This document shows, piece after piece, positions 44,501-54,060 of a DNA stretch of 64,000 nt. Within the stretch, counting starts at the first letter, position 1. Each line of letters opens with the position of its first letter. The stretch spans positions 2,891,501 through 2,955,500 of the forward strand of contig NZ_CP012945.1 of the NCBI RefSeq assembly GCF_001402915.1, given 5' to 3'. A program made the translations under genes and the position numbers. The notes beneath the pieces are model-generated. The model was not told the origin of the DNA. It saw only the letters and a list, made by a program, of their open reading frames with translations, and did not search any database. The DNA is from Devosia sp. A16. Lineage in GTDB: Bacteria; Pseudomonadota; Alphaproteobacteria; Rhizobiales; Devosiaceae.

Positions 44501-45405
44501 TGGCCGCAGAAATCACCACCACGGGTTCGACCGCGCCGGGCCGCTTCAGCGGCCTGCGCGAGTTCTGGTACTATTTCTCGATGAACCGCGGCGCCGTGCT
44601 CGGACTCACCGTGTTCACCCTGCTGACCCTCGTCGCGATCTTCGCGCCGGTGCTGGCGCCGTTCTCGCCTGACCAGCAGTTCCGCGAGTTCATCCGCATG
44701 GCGCCGCCCTGGGCGGGCGGCACGCAGCCGCAGTTTTTCCTCGGCACCGACGAGGTCGGCCGCGACATCCTCTCGCGCCTGATCCACGGCTCGCGCTATT
44801 CGCTGATGATCGGCTTCATCGTCGTCACCGGCGCACTGATCGTCGGCGTCACGCTCGGGCTCGTCGCCGGCTATTTCCGCGGCTGGGTCGATGCGCTGAT
44901 CATGCGCGTCATGGACATCATCCTCGCTTTCCCCTCGCTCCTGCTGGCCCTGGTGCTGGTGGCGATCCTCGGGCCGGGCCTGTTCAATGCCATGCTCGCC
45001 ATCGCCCTGGTGCTGCAGCCGCATTTCGCGAGACTCACCCGCGCCGCGGTGTTGAGCGAGAAGAGCCGTGAATACGTCACCTCGGCCAAGGTGGCCGGCG
45101 CCGGCCATATCCGGCTGATGTTCGTCACCATCCTCCCCAACTGCCTGGGGCCGCTGATCGTCCAGGCGACGCTGAGCTTTTCCAACGCCATCCTCGAGGC
45201 GGCGGCGCTCGGCTTCCTCGGCATGGGAGCGCAGCCGCCGACGCCGGAATGGGGCACCATGCTGGCGCGGGCTCGCGAATTCATCACCAGCGCCTGGTGG
45301 ATCGTCACCATGCCCGGCCTCGCCATCCTGATCACCGTGCTGGCCATCAACCTCGTCGGCGACGGGCTGCGCGATGCGCTCGATCCCAAGCTCAAGCGGA
45401 GCTGA
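44500..45405 (+). CDS. dppC: Peptide ABC transporter permease DppC
   Basis: A 301-residue permease of the OppC/DppC class, with the N-terminal oligopeptide segment, GTDEVGRDILSRLIHGSRYSLMIG and an EAA loop SREYVTSAKVAGAGHIRLMFVTILPNCLGPL. The start at 44500 overlaps the dppB stop codon; a frame extending upstream is a shadow. Confidence 0.92.
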   Translation: MAAEITTTGSTAPGRFSGLREFWYYFSMNRGAVLGLTVFTLLTLVAIFAPVLAPFSPDQQFREFIRMAPPWAGGTQPQFFLGTDEVGRDILSRLIHGSRYSLMIGFIVVTGALIVGVTLGLVAGYFRGWVDALIMRVMDIILAFPSLLLALVLVAILGPGLFNAMLAIALVLQPHFARLTRAAVLSEKSREYVTSAKVAGAGHIRLMFVTILPNCLGPLIVQATLSFSNAILEAAALGFLGMGAQPPTPEWGTMLARAREFITSAWWIVTMPGLAILITVLAINLVGDGLRDALDPKLKRS

Positions 45406-45409
45406 GGCG

Positions 45410-46246
45410 ATGCACCTGCTCGACGTCAAAAACCTCACCGTGAGCTTCGATACCTCGGTCGGCGTCTTCAACGCCGTCAAGGGTATCGACATTCACGTCG
45501 ATGCCCGCGAAGTGCTCGCCATCGTCGGCGAGTCCGGTTCGGGCAAGTCGGTCGCGATGCTCGCCGTGATGGGCCTGTTGCCGCCGACCGCCACGGTCAG
45601 CGCCGACAAGATGGAGTTCGACGGCAAGAACCTCCTCGCCATGTCGCCGGCCGACCGGCGCAAGATCATCGGCAAGGACGTCGCCATGATCTTCCAGGAG
45701 CCGATGACCAGCCTGAACCCCTGCTTCACGGTGGGCTTCCAGATCGAAGAGGTGCTGCGTTTCCACCTCGGCATGGACAAGGCAAAGCGTCGGGCCCGCG
45801 CCGTCGAGCTGCTCGATCAGGTCGGCATCCCCAACCCGGCCGAACGGCTGAAATCCTATCCGCACCAGATGTCGGGCGGCCAGAACCAGCGCGTCATGAT
45901 CGCCATGGCGATCGCCTGCAATCCCAAGCTGCTGATTGCGGACGAGCCGACCACCGCGCTCGACGTCACCATCCAGAAGCAGATCCTCGATCTGCTGGTG
46001 CGGCTGCAGGCCCAGCACGGCATGGGCCTGATCATGATCACCCACAATATCGGCGTCGTCGCCGAGACCGCCGATCGCGTCGTGGTGCAGTACAAGGGCC
46101 GCAAGATGGAGGAGGCGGGCGTGCTCGAGCTCTTCACCGCGCCGAAGAGCAACTACACCCGCGCGCTGCTGGCGGCGCTGCCCGACAACGCCACCGGCGA
46201 TCGGTTGCCCACCATTACCGGCACCAATTTCGAGGAGGCAGTGTGA
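45410..46246 (+). CDS. dppD: Peptide ABC transporter ATPase DppD
   Basis: A 278-residue ATPase: Walker [14 protein letters not shown], signature [17 protein letters not shown], Walker [15 protein letters not shown]. It is about 45 residues shorter at the C-terminus than typical DppD, so part of the oligopeptide transporter C-terminal region is reduced. It follows dppC by four bases and overlaps dppF by one base. Confidence 0.92.
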   Translation: MHLLDVKNLTVSFDTSVGVFNAVKGIDIHVDAREVLAIVGESGSGKSVAMLAVMGLLPPTATVSADKMEFDGKNLLAMSPADRRKIIGKDVAMIFQEPMTSLNPCFTVGFQIEEVLRFHLGMDKAKRRARAVELLDQVGIPNPAERLKSYPHQMSGGQNQRVMIAMAIACNPKLLIADEPTTALDVTIQKQILDLLVRLQAQHGMGLIMITHNIGVVAETADRVVVQYKGRKMEEAGVLELFTAPKSNYTRALLAALPDNATGDRLPTITGTNFEEAV

Positions 46247-47082
46247 TGTCGACCGTCCTCGAAGCCAGGAACCTGGTGCGCGACTACCATATCGGCGGTA
46301 CCCTGTTCGGCGGCGGCCGCACCGTGCATGCCGTCAAGGGCGTCAGCTTCAGGCTCGAGCAGGGCAAGACGCTGGCGATCGTCGGCGAGTCCGGGTCGGG
46401 CAAGTCGACGCTGGCCCGCATCCTCACGCTGATCGACCGGCAGACCGACGGCGAACTGCTGATCGACGGCGAGACCATCGACATCAAGAAGACCGGCGTC
46501 ACCGCCGCGATGCGCCGCAAGGTGCAGATCGTCTTCCAGAACCCCTATGGCTCGCTGAACCCGCGCCAGAAGATCGGCAACGTGCTGATGGAGCCGTTGC
46601 TGCTCAACACCGATATGTCGGCGGCCGAGCGTCGCGACCGGGCGCTCGACATGCTGGTGAAGGTCGGGCTGCAGCCCGAACACTTCAACCGCTACCCGCA
46701 CATGTTCTCGGGCGGCCAGCGCCAACGCATCGCCATCGCCCGCGCCATCATCCTGAAGCCTTCGCTGCTGGTGCTCGACGAGCCGGTGTCGGCGCTCGAT
46801 CTGTCGGTGCAGGCGCAGATCCTCAACCTCTTGGCCGACCTGCAGGACGAGTTCGGGCTGACCTATGTGTTCATCAGCCACGACCTCAGCGTGGTCAAAT
46901 ACATCGCCGACGAGGTGATGGTGATGTACCTGGGCGAGGCGGTGGAGCAGGGGACGCGCGACAAGGTGTTCGCCAACCCCGAGCACCCCTATACCCGCTC
47001 GCTGTTCGCAGCGACGCCGCGGGCCGATGTCGACAGCATCAAGGCGCGACTGGCCCGGAAGGCAGCTCTGGCTTCGGCCTGA
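46246..47082 (+). CDS. dppF: Peptide ABC transporter ATPase DppF
   Basis: A 278-residue partner ATPase: Walker [16 protein letters not shown], signature MFSGGQRQRIAIARAI, Walker B LLVLDEPVSALDLS. As with DppD, its C-terminal extension is short. The ATG at 46246 shares its A with the dppD stop and is preceded by GAGGAGG; a GTG three bases earlier is less likely. Confidence 0.92.
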   Translation: MSTVLEARNLVRDYHIGGTLFGGGRTVHAVKGVSFRLEQGKTLAIVGESGSGKSTLARILTLIDRQTDGELLIDGETIDIKKTGVTAAMRRKVQIVFQNPYGSLNPRQKIGNVLMEPLLLNTDMSAAERRDRALDMLVKVGLQPEHFNRYPHMFSGGQRQRIAIARAIILKPSLLVLDEPVSALDLSVQAQILNLLADLQDEFGLTYVFISHDLSVVKYIADEVMVMYLGEAVEQGTRDKVFANPEHPYTRSLFAATPRADVDSIKARLARKAALASA

Positions 47083-47158
47083 TCTGCCCAACACTTTAAG
47101 CCGGCGTTAAGCCGCGGCCCTTAGCGTTCGGCGATGCTTTCCACGCCGGTGTCTCTAC

Positions 47159-49435
47159 TTGCCCAAAGCTGCCAAAAGGACGCCGGCTCTGGTCGCCGGA
47201 GCACTTTCCGGAAAAGCTGCAGGCTTTCCCGCCTCGAAGGCGCGACAGGCTGATGTCCGCCTAGGCAAGCCGGCGCGTCGATCGGCATTGCTGAACTTCA
47301 CCCTGTGGATCGCCCTGCCGGCGGTGGCCGTCTATCTCGGGGTCTGCGCGCTGGTGTTCGTCGCCATGCACCTGATGAGCGCCGAGATGAACGCCATCGA
47401 TTCCGATCGCGGCAGGAGCGCCATCGCCGCGGCAGTGGAGTCGCTGGTGGTCGGGCTGGGCGAGACCACGGCCGACCAGGCGACCTGGACCGAGGCCTAC
47501 ATCAACACCTATATCGAGCCCAATCCTGCCTGGTTCGACTCGGCCTGGGGCGCCACCGCTCGTATTTCCGACGCCTACGATACCGCCATCCTCACCGACA
47601 TGAGCGGCGATATCCTGTTCGGCGAGACCAGCCGCGGCCCGGTGACTGGCGGGCTCGGTGATCTGTTCAGCGGGGTGCCGCAACTGCTCGCACGACTGGA
47701 GAGCAGCGTTGCGAGGCTCGGCGACGATGCCACCGTCTCGCAGTTGTCGCGCAATGCGCGCGGCGTTGCGGCGCTGGCCGCCGCGGTGGTGCATGGCAAC
47801 ACCGGGCAGGCCAGCATTCCGCGCGACCAGCGCCGCGTGCTCTGGCTCGCCCGCCAGCTCGACGACACCATGCTGCGCAATGTCGCCGCCCGCTTCCAGC
47901 TGCCGCTGCCGCGGCTGGTCGAGATGCCCAAGCCGGATCACGACTCGATGGCCCTCACCGATGCGGCGGGGGCGGCCATCGCCACCATCGACTGGCCGCC
48001 GCGACGACCGGGTGACCCGGCCTTCGCCCATACCGCCATCGTCGCCGTGCCGGTGATGCTGATCATCGGCGTGCTCGTCTTCGTGGTGCTGGCGGCGTTC
48101 CGCCACTCGATCAAACTGCGCACCGTCTCCGAGGAGCGCGACTGGTACAACGCCCGCTACGACGGCACGACCGGCTTGTTGAGCCGCTTCGGTCTCGAGG
48201 AACACCTGGCCCAGTCGATCCCCAGGAAGCGCACCGAGCTGCCGCTCGCCATCAGCCAGATCAATGTCGACGGCCTGCAGGATATCGTCGGTCTTTACGG
48301 CCGCGAGGCGGCCAACGAGTTGCTGATCGCCCTGGCGCAGCGCTTCGAGGCGATCATCGACGGCGGCGCCGTACTGGCGCGCACCGGCCCGACCGAGCTG
48401 TCGCTGGCCTGCCTGGGCGAGGATGCCGGCGACAAGGTCCGCGGCCTCGCCAACCGCATCCTCGCCGGCGCAAGCGATCCCCTGCCGGTCGGCAACCTGA
48501 AACTGAAGGTCGGGCTGAGCATCGGCGTCGCCGACGCTCCGGTGCGTCGTGATAACGTTGGCAACGTCATCCGCATGGCCGAAACCGCCGTGGCGCGCGC
48601 CCGCGAGACCGGCGGCAACCACACCGTCGCCTATGATCCCGCCATCGAGGACGAACGCCGGCGCCGCATCGAGCTGCAGGCCGATATTCGTCGCGGTCTC
48701 GAGGCCGGCGAGTTCGACCTCGAGTATCAGCCGATCATCGACTTCCGCACCCAGGCCATTCTCGGTGTCGAGGCGCTGATGCGCTGGAACCGCCGTGCCG
48801 CCGGCCCCATGGGCCCCGGAGAGTTCATTCCGGCGGCCGAAGCTTCCGGGCTGATCGACGACCTCGGCATGTTCGCGCTGCGCCGCGCCATCGAAGAGAT
48901 CGGCCCGCTCGGCGCGCTCAAGATCTCGGTCAACGTCTCGCCGGCCCAGCTTCGCAACCCGACGCTGCCGCAGACCGTGTTCTCTACCCTCGAGGAGTGG
49001 GGCGTCGAGGCGTCGCGCCTGCAGCTCGAGGTAACGGAGTCCTTCCTCGTCTCGCATCCCGATCGCGCCATCCGGCTGATCGAGCAATTGCGTCAGTCCG
49101 GCATCATCATTGCGCTCGATGATTTCGGCACCGGCTATTCCTCGATCGGCTACCTCAAGCAGTTCCAGTTCGATCGAGTGAAGCTCGATCGCTCGCTGGT
49201 CGCCGAGATCGACAGCGACCCGGTGCAGGCCGCGCTGGTCGAATCCACCATGATCTACGCCTTCGCCATGGGCCTCGCCGTCACCGCCGAAGGCGTCGAG
49301 CGACGCGAGGAGGCCGCGCTGCTGTCGCGCCTAGGCTGTCGCGAGTTCCAGGGCTACCTGTTCGCGCGCCCCCTGCGGCTGGCCCAGCTGCAGCGCCTGC
49401 TGCAGGGCGAACAGGCGCTGCGCGAGGCGAGTTAG
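47159..49435 (+). CDS. CHASE4-GGDEF-EAL membrane protein, probable c-di-GMP phosphodiesterase
   Basis: A 758-residue protein. Two transmembrane helices (about 42-70 and 295-317) bracket a periplasmic CHASE4-like sensor domain. The GGDEF domain is degenerate: the signature reads GPTEL, so cyclase activity is unlikely. The EAL domain keeps VEALMRWN, SVNVSPAQL, ALDDFGTGYSS and TAEGVE, consistent with c-di-GMP hydrolysis. The start is a TTG at 47159 and is uncertain; the first 40 residues are basic and poorly conserved. Confidence 0.88.
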   Translation: MPKAAKRTPALVAGALSGKAAGFPASKARQADVRLGKPARRSALLNFTLWIALPAVAVYLGVCALVFVAMHLMSAEMNAIDSDRGRSAIAAAVESLVVGLGETTADQATWTEAYINTYIEPNPAWFDSAWGATARISDAYDTAILTDMSGDILFGETSRGPVTGGLGDLFSGVPQLLARLESSVARLGDDATVSQLSRNARGVAALAAAVVHGNTGQASIPRDQRRVLWLARQLDDTMLRNVAARFQLPLPRLVEMPKPDHDSMALTDAAGAAIATIDWPPRRPGDPAFAHTAIVAVPVMLIIGVLVFVVLAAFRHSIKLRTVSEERDWYNARYDGTTGLLSRFGLEEHLAQSIPRKRTELPLAISQINVDGLQDIVGLYGREAANELLIALAQRFEAIIDGGAVLARTGPTELSLACLGEDAGDKVRGLANRILAGASDPLPVGNLKLKVGLSIGVADAPVRRDNVGNVIRMAETAVARARETGGNHTVAYDPAIEDERRRRIELQADIRRGLEAGEFDLEYQPIIDFRTQAILGVEALMRWNRRAAGPMGPGEFIPAAEASGLIDDLGMFALRRAIEEIGPLGALKISVNVSPAQLRNPTLPQTVFSTLEEWGVEASRLQLEVTESFLVSHPDRAIRLIEQLRQSGIIIALDDFGTGYSSIGYLKQFQFDRVKLDRSLVAEIDSDPVQAALVESTMIYAFAMGLAVTAEGVERREEAALLSRLGCREFQGYLFARPLRLAQLQRLLQGEQALREAS

Positions 49436-49450
49436 CACTTCAACTTGCCA

Positions 49451-49510
49451 CGGAGGCCGGCAGTCGGGCGCCCTCCCCCGCAAGCGGGAGAGGGCCCGCC
49501 GACTGCTGGC
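49451..49510. repeat. Long hairpin between the EAL gene and zur
   Basis: GCCGGCAGTCGGGCGCCCTC pairs with GAGGGC, CCGCCGACTGCTGGC around a CCCCGCAAGCGGG core. It sits between convergent genes and may serve as a bidirectional terminator, though no T tract is present. Its CCCTCCCCCGCAAGCGGGAG centre resembles the window's main repeat family. Confidence 0.65.
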
Positions 49511-49527
49511 GTCAGATCAACCGGCCG

Positions 49528-49962
49528 CTACTCCGCCCCCCGGCACTCCGCGCACCGGCCGCGCAGCTCAATCGTCGTCCGTTCGAGCGCGAACCCTGTT
49601 TCCCCGGCCCAGGCAGCAAGCCGCGCCGTCACTTCCGGGTCGGCGAACTCGTCCACCCGCCCGCAATTGGAGCAGATGGCGAAGGCCGCCGTGCCGCTGG
49701 CGCGGCCGTGGCAATTGGCGTCGGCGCAGCAGACGAAGGCGTTGAGTGATTCCAGCCGGTGCGCCAGCCCGTGCTCGATCAGCTTTTCCAGCGCCCGATA
49801 GACCTGCAGCGGCGCCCGCAGCCCTTCGTCGCGCAGCTTGTCGAGAATGTCATAGGCCGAGAGCGGCGCCTCGGCATTGTTGAGCGTCGTCAGCACCAGC
49901 TCCTGGTTGCGCGTCAGGTCGCGCGGCCGCTCGTGGTGGTGGGCTTCGTGACTATGGGCCAT
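49528..49962 (-). CDS. zur: Zinc uptake regulator Zur (Fur family)
   Basis: A 144-residue Fur-family repressor. The winged helix is LTRNQELVLTTLNNAEAPLSAYDILDKLRDEGLRAPLQVYRALEKLIEHGLAHRLESLNAFVCC. Structural zinc Cys pairs are CSNCGRVDEF and the terminal CAECRG. It also has a His-rich N-terminus (HSHEAHHHE). It represses zinc import when zinc is ample. It ends the znuC-znuB-zur operon. Confidence 0.92.
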   Translation of the reverse strand: MAHSHEAHHHERPRDLTRNQELVLTTLNNAEAPLSAYDILDKLRDEGLRAPLQVYRALEKLIEHGLAHRLESLNAFVCCADANCHGRASGTAAFAICSNCGRVDEFADPEVTARLAAWAGETGFALERTTIELRGRCAECRGAE

Positions 49963-49965
49963 GGC

Positions 49966-50772
49966 TCAGGCCTCCCGTCTGGCGCGCCACAGCTGGACCG
50001 GTAGCGCGATGGAAATGAGGAACAGCGCCAGCGCCGCCACGACGATCGACGGGCCGCTCGGCGTGTCGAAGCGGAGCGAGCCGAACAGCCCGCCGGCCAC
50101 CGCCAGCGCGCCCACACCGGCCGAGATCAGCGCCATCTGCTCGGGCGTGGTGCTCAGTCGCCGCGCCGTCGCCGCCGGAATGATCAGCAGCGCCGTGATC
50201 AGCAGCACCCCGACGATCTTCATGGCGATGGCGATCACCGAAGCGAGCAGCAACATGAAGACGATCCGCGTTAGCTCCGGGCGCATGCCTTCGGCTTCGG
50301 CCAACTCGGCATTGACCGTCGCCGCCAGCAACGGCCGCCACATTGCCGCCAGCACCGCGAGGATCACCAGGCCCCCCAGGTAGATCACCACGATATCGGT
50401 CACCGACACCGCGAGAATGTCGCCGAACAAGAACCCCATCAGGTCGACCCGAATGCCACTGAGGAACGCCACCACGAGGCCGATGGCCAGCGCCGAATGG
50501 CTGAGGATGCCGAGCAGCGCATCGGTCGAGAGCGTCTGCCGCCGCTGCAGCAGTAGCAGGGCGCCAGCGACGGCGGCGGCGATGATGAACACGCCAAGCG
50601 TCATGTTCACCTGTAACACCAGGCTCAGCGCCACCCCGAGCAGCGCCGAATGCGCCATGGTGTCGCCGAAATAGGCCATCCGCCGCCACACGATGAAGCA
50701 GCCGAGCGGGCCGGTGACCAGCGCCAGCCCGATCCCGGCAATGATCGCGCGGGTGAAGAAATCGTCAAGCAT
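49966..50772 (-). CDS. znuB: Zinc ABC transporter permease ZnuB
   Basis: A 268-residue ABC-3 family permease with about eight helices: LGCFIVWRRMAYFGDTMAHSALLGVALS at the N-terminus and VGVLLITALLIIPAATARRLS near 190. It ends three bases before zur and starts 38 bases after znuC. Confidence 0.92.
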   Translation of the reverse strand: MLDDFFTRAIIAGIGLALVTGPLGCFIVWRRMAYFGDTMAHSALLGVALSLVLQVNMTLGVFIIAAAVAGALLLLQRRQTLSTDALLGILSHSALAIGLVVAFLSGIRVDLMGFLFGDILAVSVTDIVVIYLGGLVILAVLAAMWRPLLAATVNAELAEAEGMRPELTRIVFMLLLASVIAIAMKIVGVLLITALLIIPAATARRLSTTPEQMALISAGVGALAVAGGLFGSLRFDTPSGPSIVVAALALFLISIALPVQLWRARREA

Positions 50773-50810
50773 GGAGATTTCCCTCGCCTTCGGTGTGGGC
50801 CCACACGCGC

Positions 50811-51635
50811 TTACCCATGAGAATGCCCCTCATGCTCGTGCACGTGTTCGTGCGCCTCGACGATCCGTCCGTCCGCCTCCTGCACCCGCCCATCGGGCAG
50901 GTGGGTGTGGTCGTGGTGATGCTGGTACACCGCCAGCGCATTAGCGGCGCGGGCACCGAACAGACTGAGATATTCCGGGCTCCGCGCCACCGATTCCGGG
51001 GTGCCGCGGCAGCACACGTGCCCGTTGAGGCAGATCACCGTGTCCGTCGCCGCCATCACCACGTGCAGGTCATGGCTGATCAGCAGGATGCCGCAGCCGG
51101 TCTCGTCGCGGATCTTGCCGATCAGGTCGTAGAGCGCCACTTCGCCGGAAAAATCCACCCCCTGCACCGGCTCGTCCAGCACCAGCAGGTCGGGCTTCCT
51201 GATCATCGCCCGCGCCAGCAAGGCCCGCTGGAACTCGCCACCCGACAGGTGCTGCACCTCGGCATTGGCGAGGTGCGCCACGCCGGTTGCAGCGAGCGCC
51301 GTATCGATCTCGCTTGCGGGGTAGCTGCCGGTCAGCGCCATCAGTCGCCGCACCGTCAATGGCATGGTCCAGTCGATCGAGAGTTTTTGCGGCACATAGC
51401 CGATCCGCAACCCCGACTTGCGCGACACCGTGCCGGCGTCGGGCTTCAAGACGCCGGTCACCAGCTTCGCCGTGGTGGATTTGCCCGAGCCGTTCGGCCC
51501 GATCAGCGTGACGATCTCACCTCTGCGCAGGCTCACGTCGACGCCTTCGACCAGCCAGCGGCCGTCCCGCTTCACGCCGGCACCGGCTACGTCCACCAGC
51601 ACTTCGTGCCCGCTATGCGCACCCATGAAATTCAC
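50811..51635 (-). CDS. znuC: Zinc ABC transporter ATPase ZnuC
   Basis: A 274-residue ATPase with Walker A GPNGSGKSTTAKL, signature LSGGEFQRALLARAM and Walker B LLVLDEPVQGVD. The C-terminal 45 residues are rich in His and Glu (YQHHHDHTHLP and HEHVHEHEGHSHG), a probable zinc-binding tail. It is the first gene of the minus-strand operon, divergent from znuA across two Zur-type palindromes. Confidence 0.93.
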   Translation of the reverse strand: MNFMGAHSGHEVLVDVAGAGVKRDGRWLVEGVDVSLRRGEIVTLIGPNGSGKSTTAKLVTGVLKPDAGTVSRKSGLRIGYVPQKLSIDWTMPLTVRRLMALTGSYPASEIDTALAATGVAHLANAEVQHLSGGEFQRALLARAMIRKPDLLVLDEPVQGVDFSGEVALYDLIGKIRDETGCGILLISHDLHVVMAATDTVICLNGHVCCRGTPESVARSPEYLSLFGARAANALAVYQHHHDHTHLPDGRVQEADGRIVEAHEHVHEHEGHSHG

Positions 51636-51663
51636 GATTCCGTCTCTTGCTGACGTTCTACCA

Positions 51664-51704
51664 TTACGTTATAGCGTAACACATCGATAGCGTTATGTCA
51701 TAAC
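51664..51704. promoter_or_regulatory. Two Zur-box palindromes in the znuC-znuA gap
   Basis: TTACGTTATAGCGTAA (51664-51679) is nearly symmetric and GTTATG-T-CATAAC (51692-51704) is perfectly symmetric. Both are AT-rich islands of the GTTATNNNATAAC type bound by alphaproteobacterial Zur, and they sit between the divergent zinc genes. One site could serve each direction. Confidence 0.8.
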
Positions 51705-51745
51705 ATATCGCGCATTCGAGCTGTGTTTCAAACAGGGGTCTTCCG

Positions 51746-52681
51746 ATGCAGAAACCGTTCTTCCTGGCGCTGGCTGCGGCGCTCACCTGGCCCACCCTGG
51801 CACTTGCCGAGGTGCCCAGCGTCGTCGCCACCATCAAGCCGCTGCATTCGCTCGTCGCTGCGGTGATGGGAGAGCTCGGCACCCCCGCGCTGATCGTCAA
51901 GGGCGCGTCCTCGCCGCACAGCTACAGCCTGAAACCGTCCGACGCGCAGGCGCTGCAATCGGCCAACCTGGTGTTCTGGACCGGCCACGGGCTGGAACTC
52001 TTCCTTGAGGATTCGATCGAGACGCTGGCGCCCAAAGCCACCATCGTCGAGCTGAGCAAGGCCCCGGGTATCGAGCTCCTGCCGCCGCGCGAGACGGGCA
52101 CCTTCGAGCATCACGATCACGGCGAGGAAGAGCATGGCGAGGCCGACGGACACGAGCATGGCGAGGAGCAGGACCTGCACTTCTTCCTCGATCCTGCCAA
52201 CGCCAAGATGATGGTCGCCACCATCGCCGACAGCCTGGTGGCTGCCGATCCCGACCATGCCGACACCTATCGCGCCAATGCCGCCAGGGAAACCGCCGAC
52301 CTCGACGCCCTGATCGCCGAAACCGAGGCCAGCCTCGCCCCGATCAAGGATCGCCCCTTCGTCGTCTTCCACGACGCCTACCAGTATTTCGAGAAGCGCT
52401 TCGGCTTGAACGTCGCCGGCTCGGTGACGCTCAGCCCCGAAATCGCCCCCGGCGCCGACCGCATCAACGAGATCCGGGCCAAGCTGAAGACGCTCGACGC
52501 TGCCTGTGTCTTCGCCGAGCCGGTGTTCGAGCCGCGCATCGTCAACGTGCTGACCGAAGGCACCACGGCGAAGCAAGGGGTGCTCGATCCTGAGGGCGCC
52601 AACCTTGATGAAGGTCCCGGCCTCTACCGTCAGCTGATCGAGAACCTCGCCACCAGCCTTAAGGCCTGCCTCGCGCAGTAG
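51746..52681 (+). CDS. znuA: Zinc ABC transporter substrate-binding protein ZnuA
   Basis: A 311-residue periplasmic zinc-binding protein with signal peptide (PFFLALAAALTWPTLALA). Cluster A-1 ligands are in TIKPLHSLVAAVMG (His), GASSPHSYSLKPSDA (His), DLHFFLDPANA (His) and the late Glu/Asp region. The His/Asp-rich loop FEHHDHGEEEHGEADGHEHGEEQD near residues 115-138 is typical of ZnuA. Confidence 0.93.
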   Translation: MQKPFFLALAAALTWPTLALAEVPSVVATIKPLHSLVAAVMGELGTPALIVKGASSPHSYSLKPSDAQALQSANLVFWTGHGLELFLEDSIETLAPKATIVELSKAPGIELLPPRETGTFEHHDHGEEEHGEADGHEHGEEQDLHFFLDPANAKMMVATIADSLVAADPDHADTYRANAARETADLDALIAETEASLAPIKDRPFVVFHDAYQYFEKRFGLNVAGSVTLSPEIAPGADRINEIRAKLKTLDAACVFAEPVFEPRIVNVLTEGTTAKQGVLDPEGANLDEGPGLYRQLIENLATSLKACLAQ

Positions 52682-52790
52682 CCTGAGAGGCGCGCGGGCG
52701 CCCCTTCACTCCTCACGTTTCGCCGACGAACGCGCGCCCACCCGGCGCGCGAGGCCTTCCGCTCGACCTCAATTTACTTCGGAGACTGCC

Positions 52791-53995
52791 ATGCCGCGCC
52801 TGCTGCACCACCTGATCCTGCCTGTCATGGGAGTATCGTTCTGCGCCACATCCGCCTGGGCCGCGGAGGAAGCCACGTTCTGGCGCCTGTTCGTCGCCGA
52901 CCACGCCAAACCCCTGGTTACCGCCATCGACCTCGGTACCGACCAGGTTCCGGCAGCTTTGAACTCGGCAGTCCGGCGAGCCTCTACACCACGCCGAGCC
53001 AGGCCGGCGTCTATGCCGTGCAGGGTGACGCCGACCGTGTTTCCGCCATCGCCTCCGGCATTGCGCTCGACGACCACGGCGATCACGCCGACCTCGACGT
53101 CGTCGCGCCCCAACTGCTCGATGCTGCCGTCGTCGGCGACAAGCCGGTGCACTTCGTCGAGCACCGCGGCGACATCGCTCTGTTCTTCGATGGCGAAGGC
53201 GTAGCCCGTCTGCTCTCGGAGAGGGACTGGCTCGCCGGCGATGCCACCACCCGCGACCTGAAGGTCGCGGCTCCGCACCATGGCGTCGCCGCCCCGGTGG
53301 GCGAGTACACGCTGATCTCACGCCCGAACATCGCGGATCCCACGGCGCTGCCGGTCGGCATCGACGTCTATGGCGCCGATGGCGCCGCCATCGGCGATCT
53401 CCAAGCCTGCCCGGAGCTGCACGGTGAAGCCAGTTCCGGCGACACCCTCGCCATCGCCTGCGCTGCCGGACTGCTGCTGGTGCGCGAGGCCAAGGACGGT
53501 CCGAAGCTCGAGGTGCTGGCCTACCCGGCCAGCCTGCCCGAGGGCAAATCCACGACGTTGCTCGGCGGCGTCGCCATGCAGTATTGGCTCGGCAACTATG
53601 GCGCCGACCGCGTCGTCATCATCGACCCTTCGGCGGCCGAGCCGTTCCGGCTCGTCGACCTGCCGAGCCGCCGCGTCCACTTCGCCATCGACCCGCAGCG
53701 GGTGAAATACGCCTACCTCTTCACCGAAGATGGGGCGCTGCACCGGCTCGATGTCGTCTCCGGTGCCATAGACAGGACGCTGCCGCTCACCCGGCCCTAT
53801 TCGATGGATGGCGAGTGGAGCCTGCCGCGGCCCCGTCTTGCTGTCGCGGGTGACCATATCGCCGTCACCGACCCGCTTGCCGGCACTATCCACCTTGTCG
53901 ATGCCGAAACCTTCGCGCCGGCCCGCGACATCCCTGTCACCGGCACCCCTTACAACATCGTCGCGGTCGGCGGCTCCGGCGCGACGCACGAGTAA
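52791..53995 (+). pseudogene. aztD: AztD-type zinc metallochaperone gene with a one-base frameshift
   Basis: The frame starts MPRLLHHLILPVMGVSFCATSAWA (signal peptide) and ATFWRLFVADHAKPLVTAIDLGTDQV, then goes out of frame at about 52950, where one base seems to be missing (GTTCCGGC instead of GTT-N-CC-GGC). The remainder continues in the next frame as GSFELGSPASLYTTPSQAGVYAVQGD and a full beta-propeller to GTPYNIVAVGGSG. AztD delivers zinc to a ZnuA-type protein in the periplasm. Either the gene is recently inactivated or the base loss is a sequencing error; no other defect is visible in the later frame. Confidence 0.85.
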
Positions 53996-54060
53996 TGCAC
54001 TGCGCCGGCGAGGAACATCTCGCCGCCGGCGCCATTCCCTCTGCCAACAGGACCGATCAG

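Noticed and set aside
53995-54060. Earlier ATG for the thioredoxin-reductase-like gene, overlapping the aztD stop
   Set aside because: The added 22 residues lack family similarity, while ATG 54061 places the flavin motif at the normal position.
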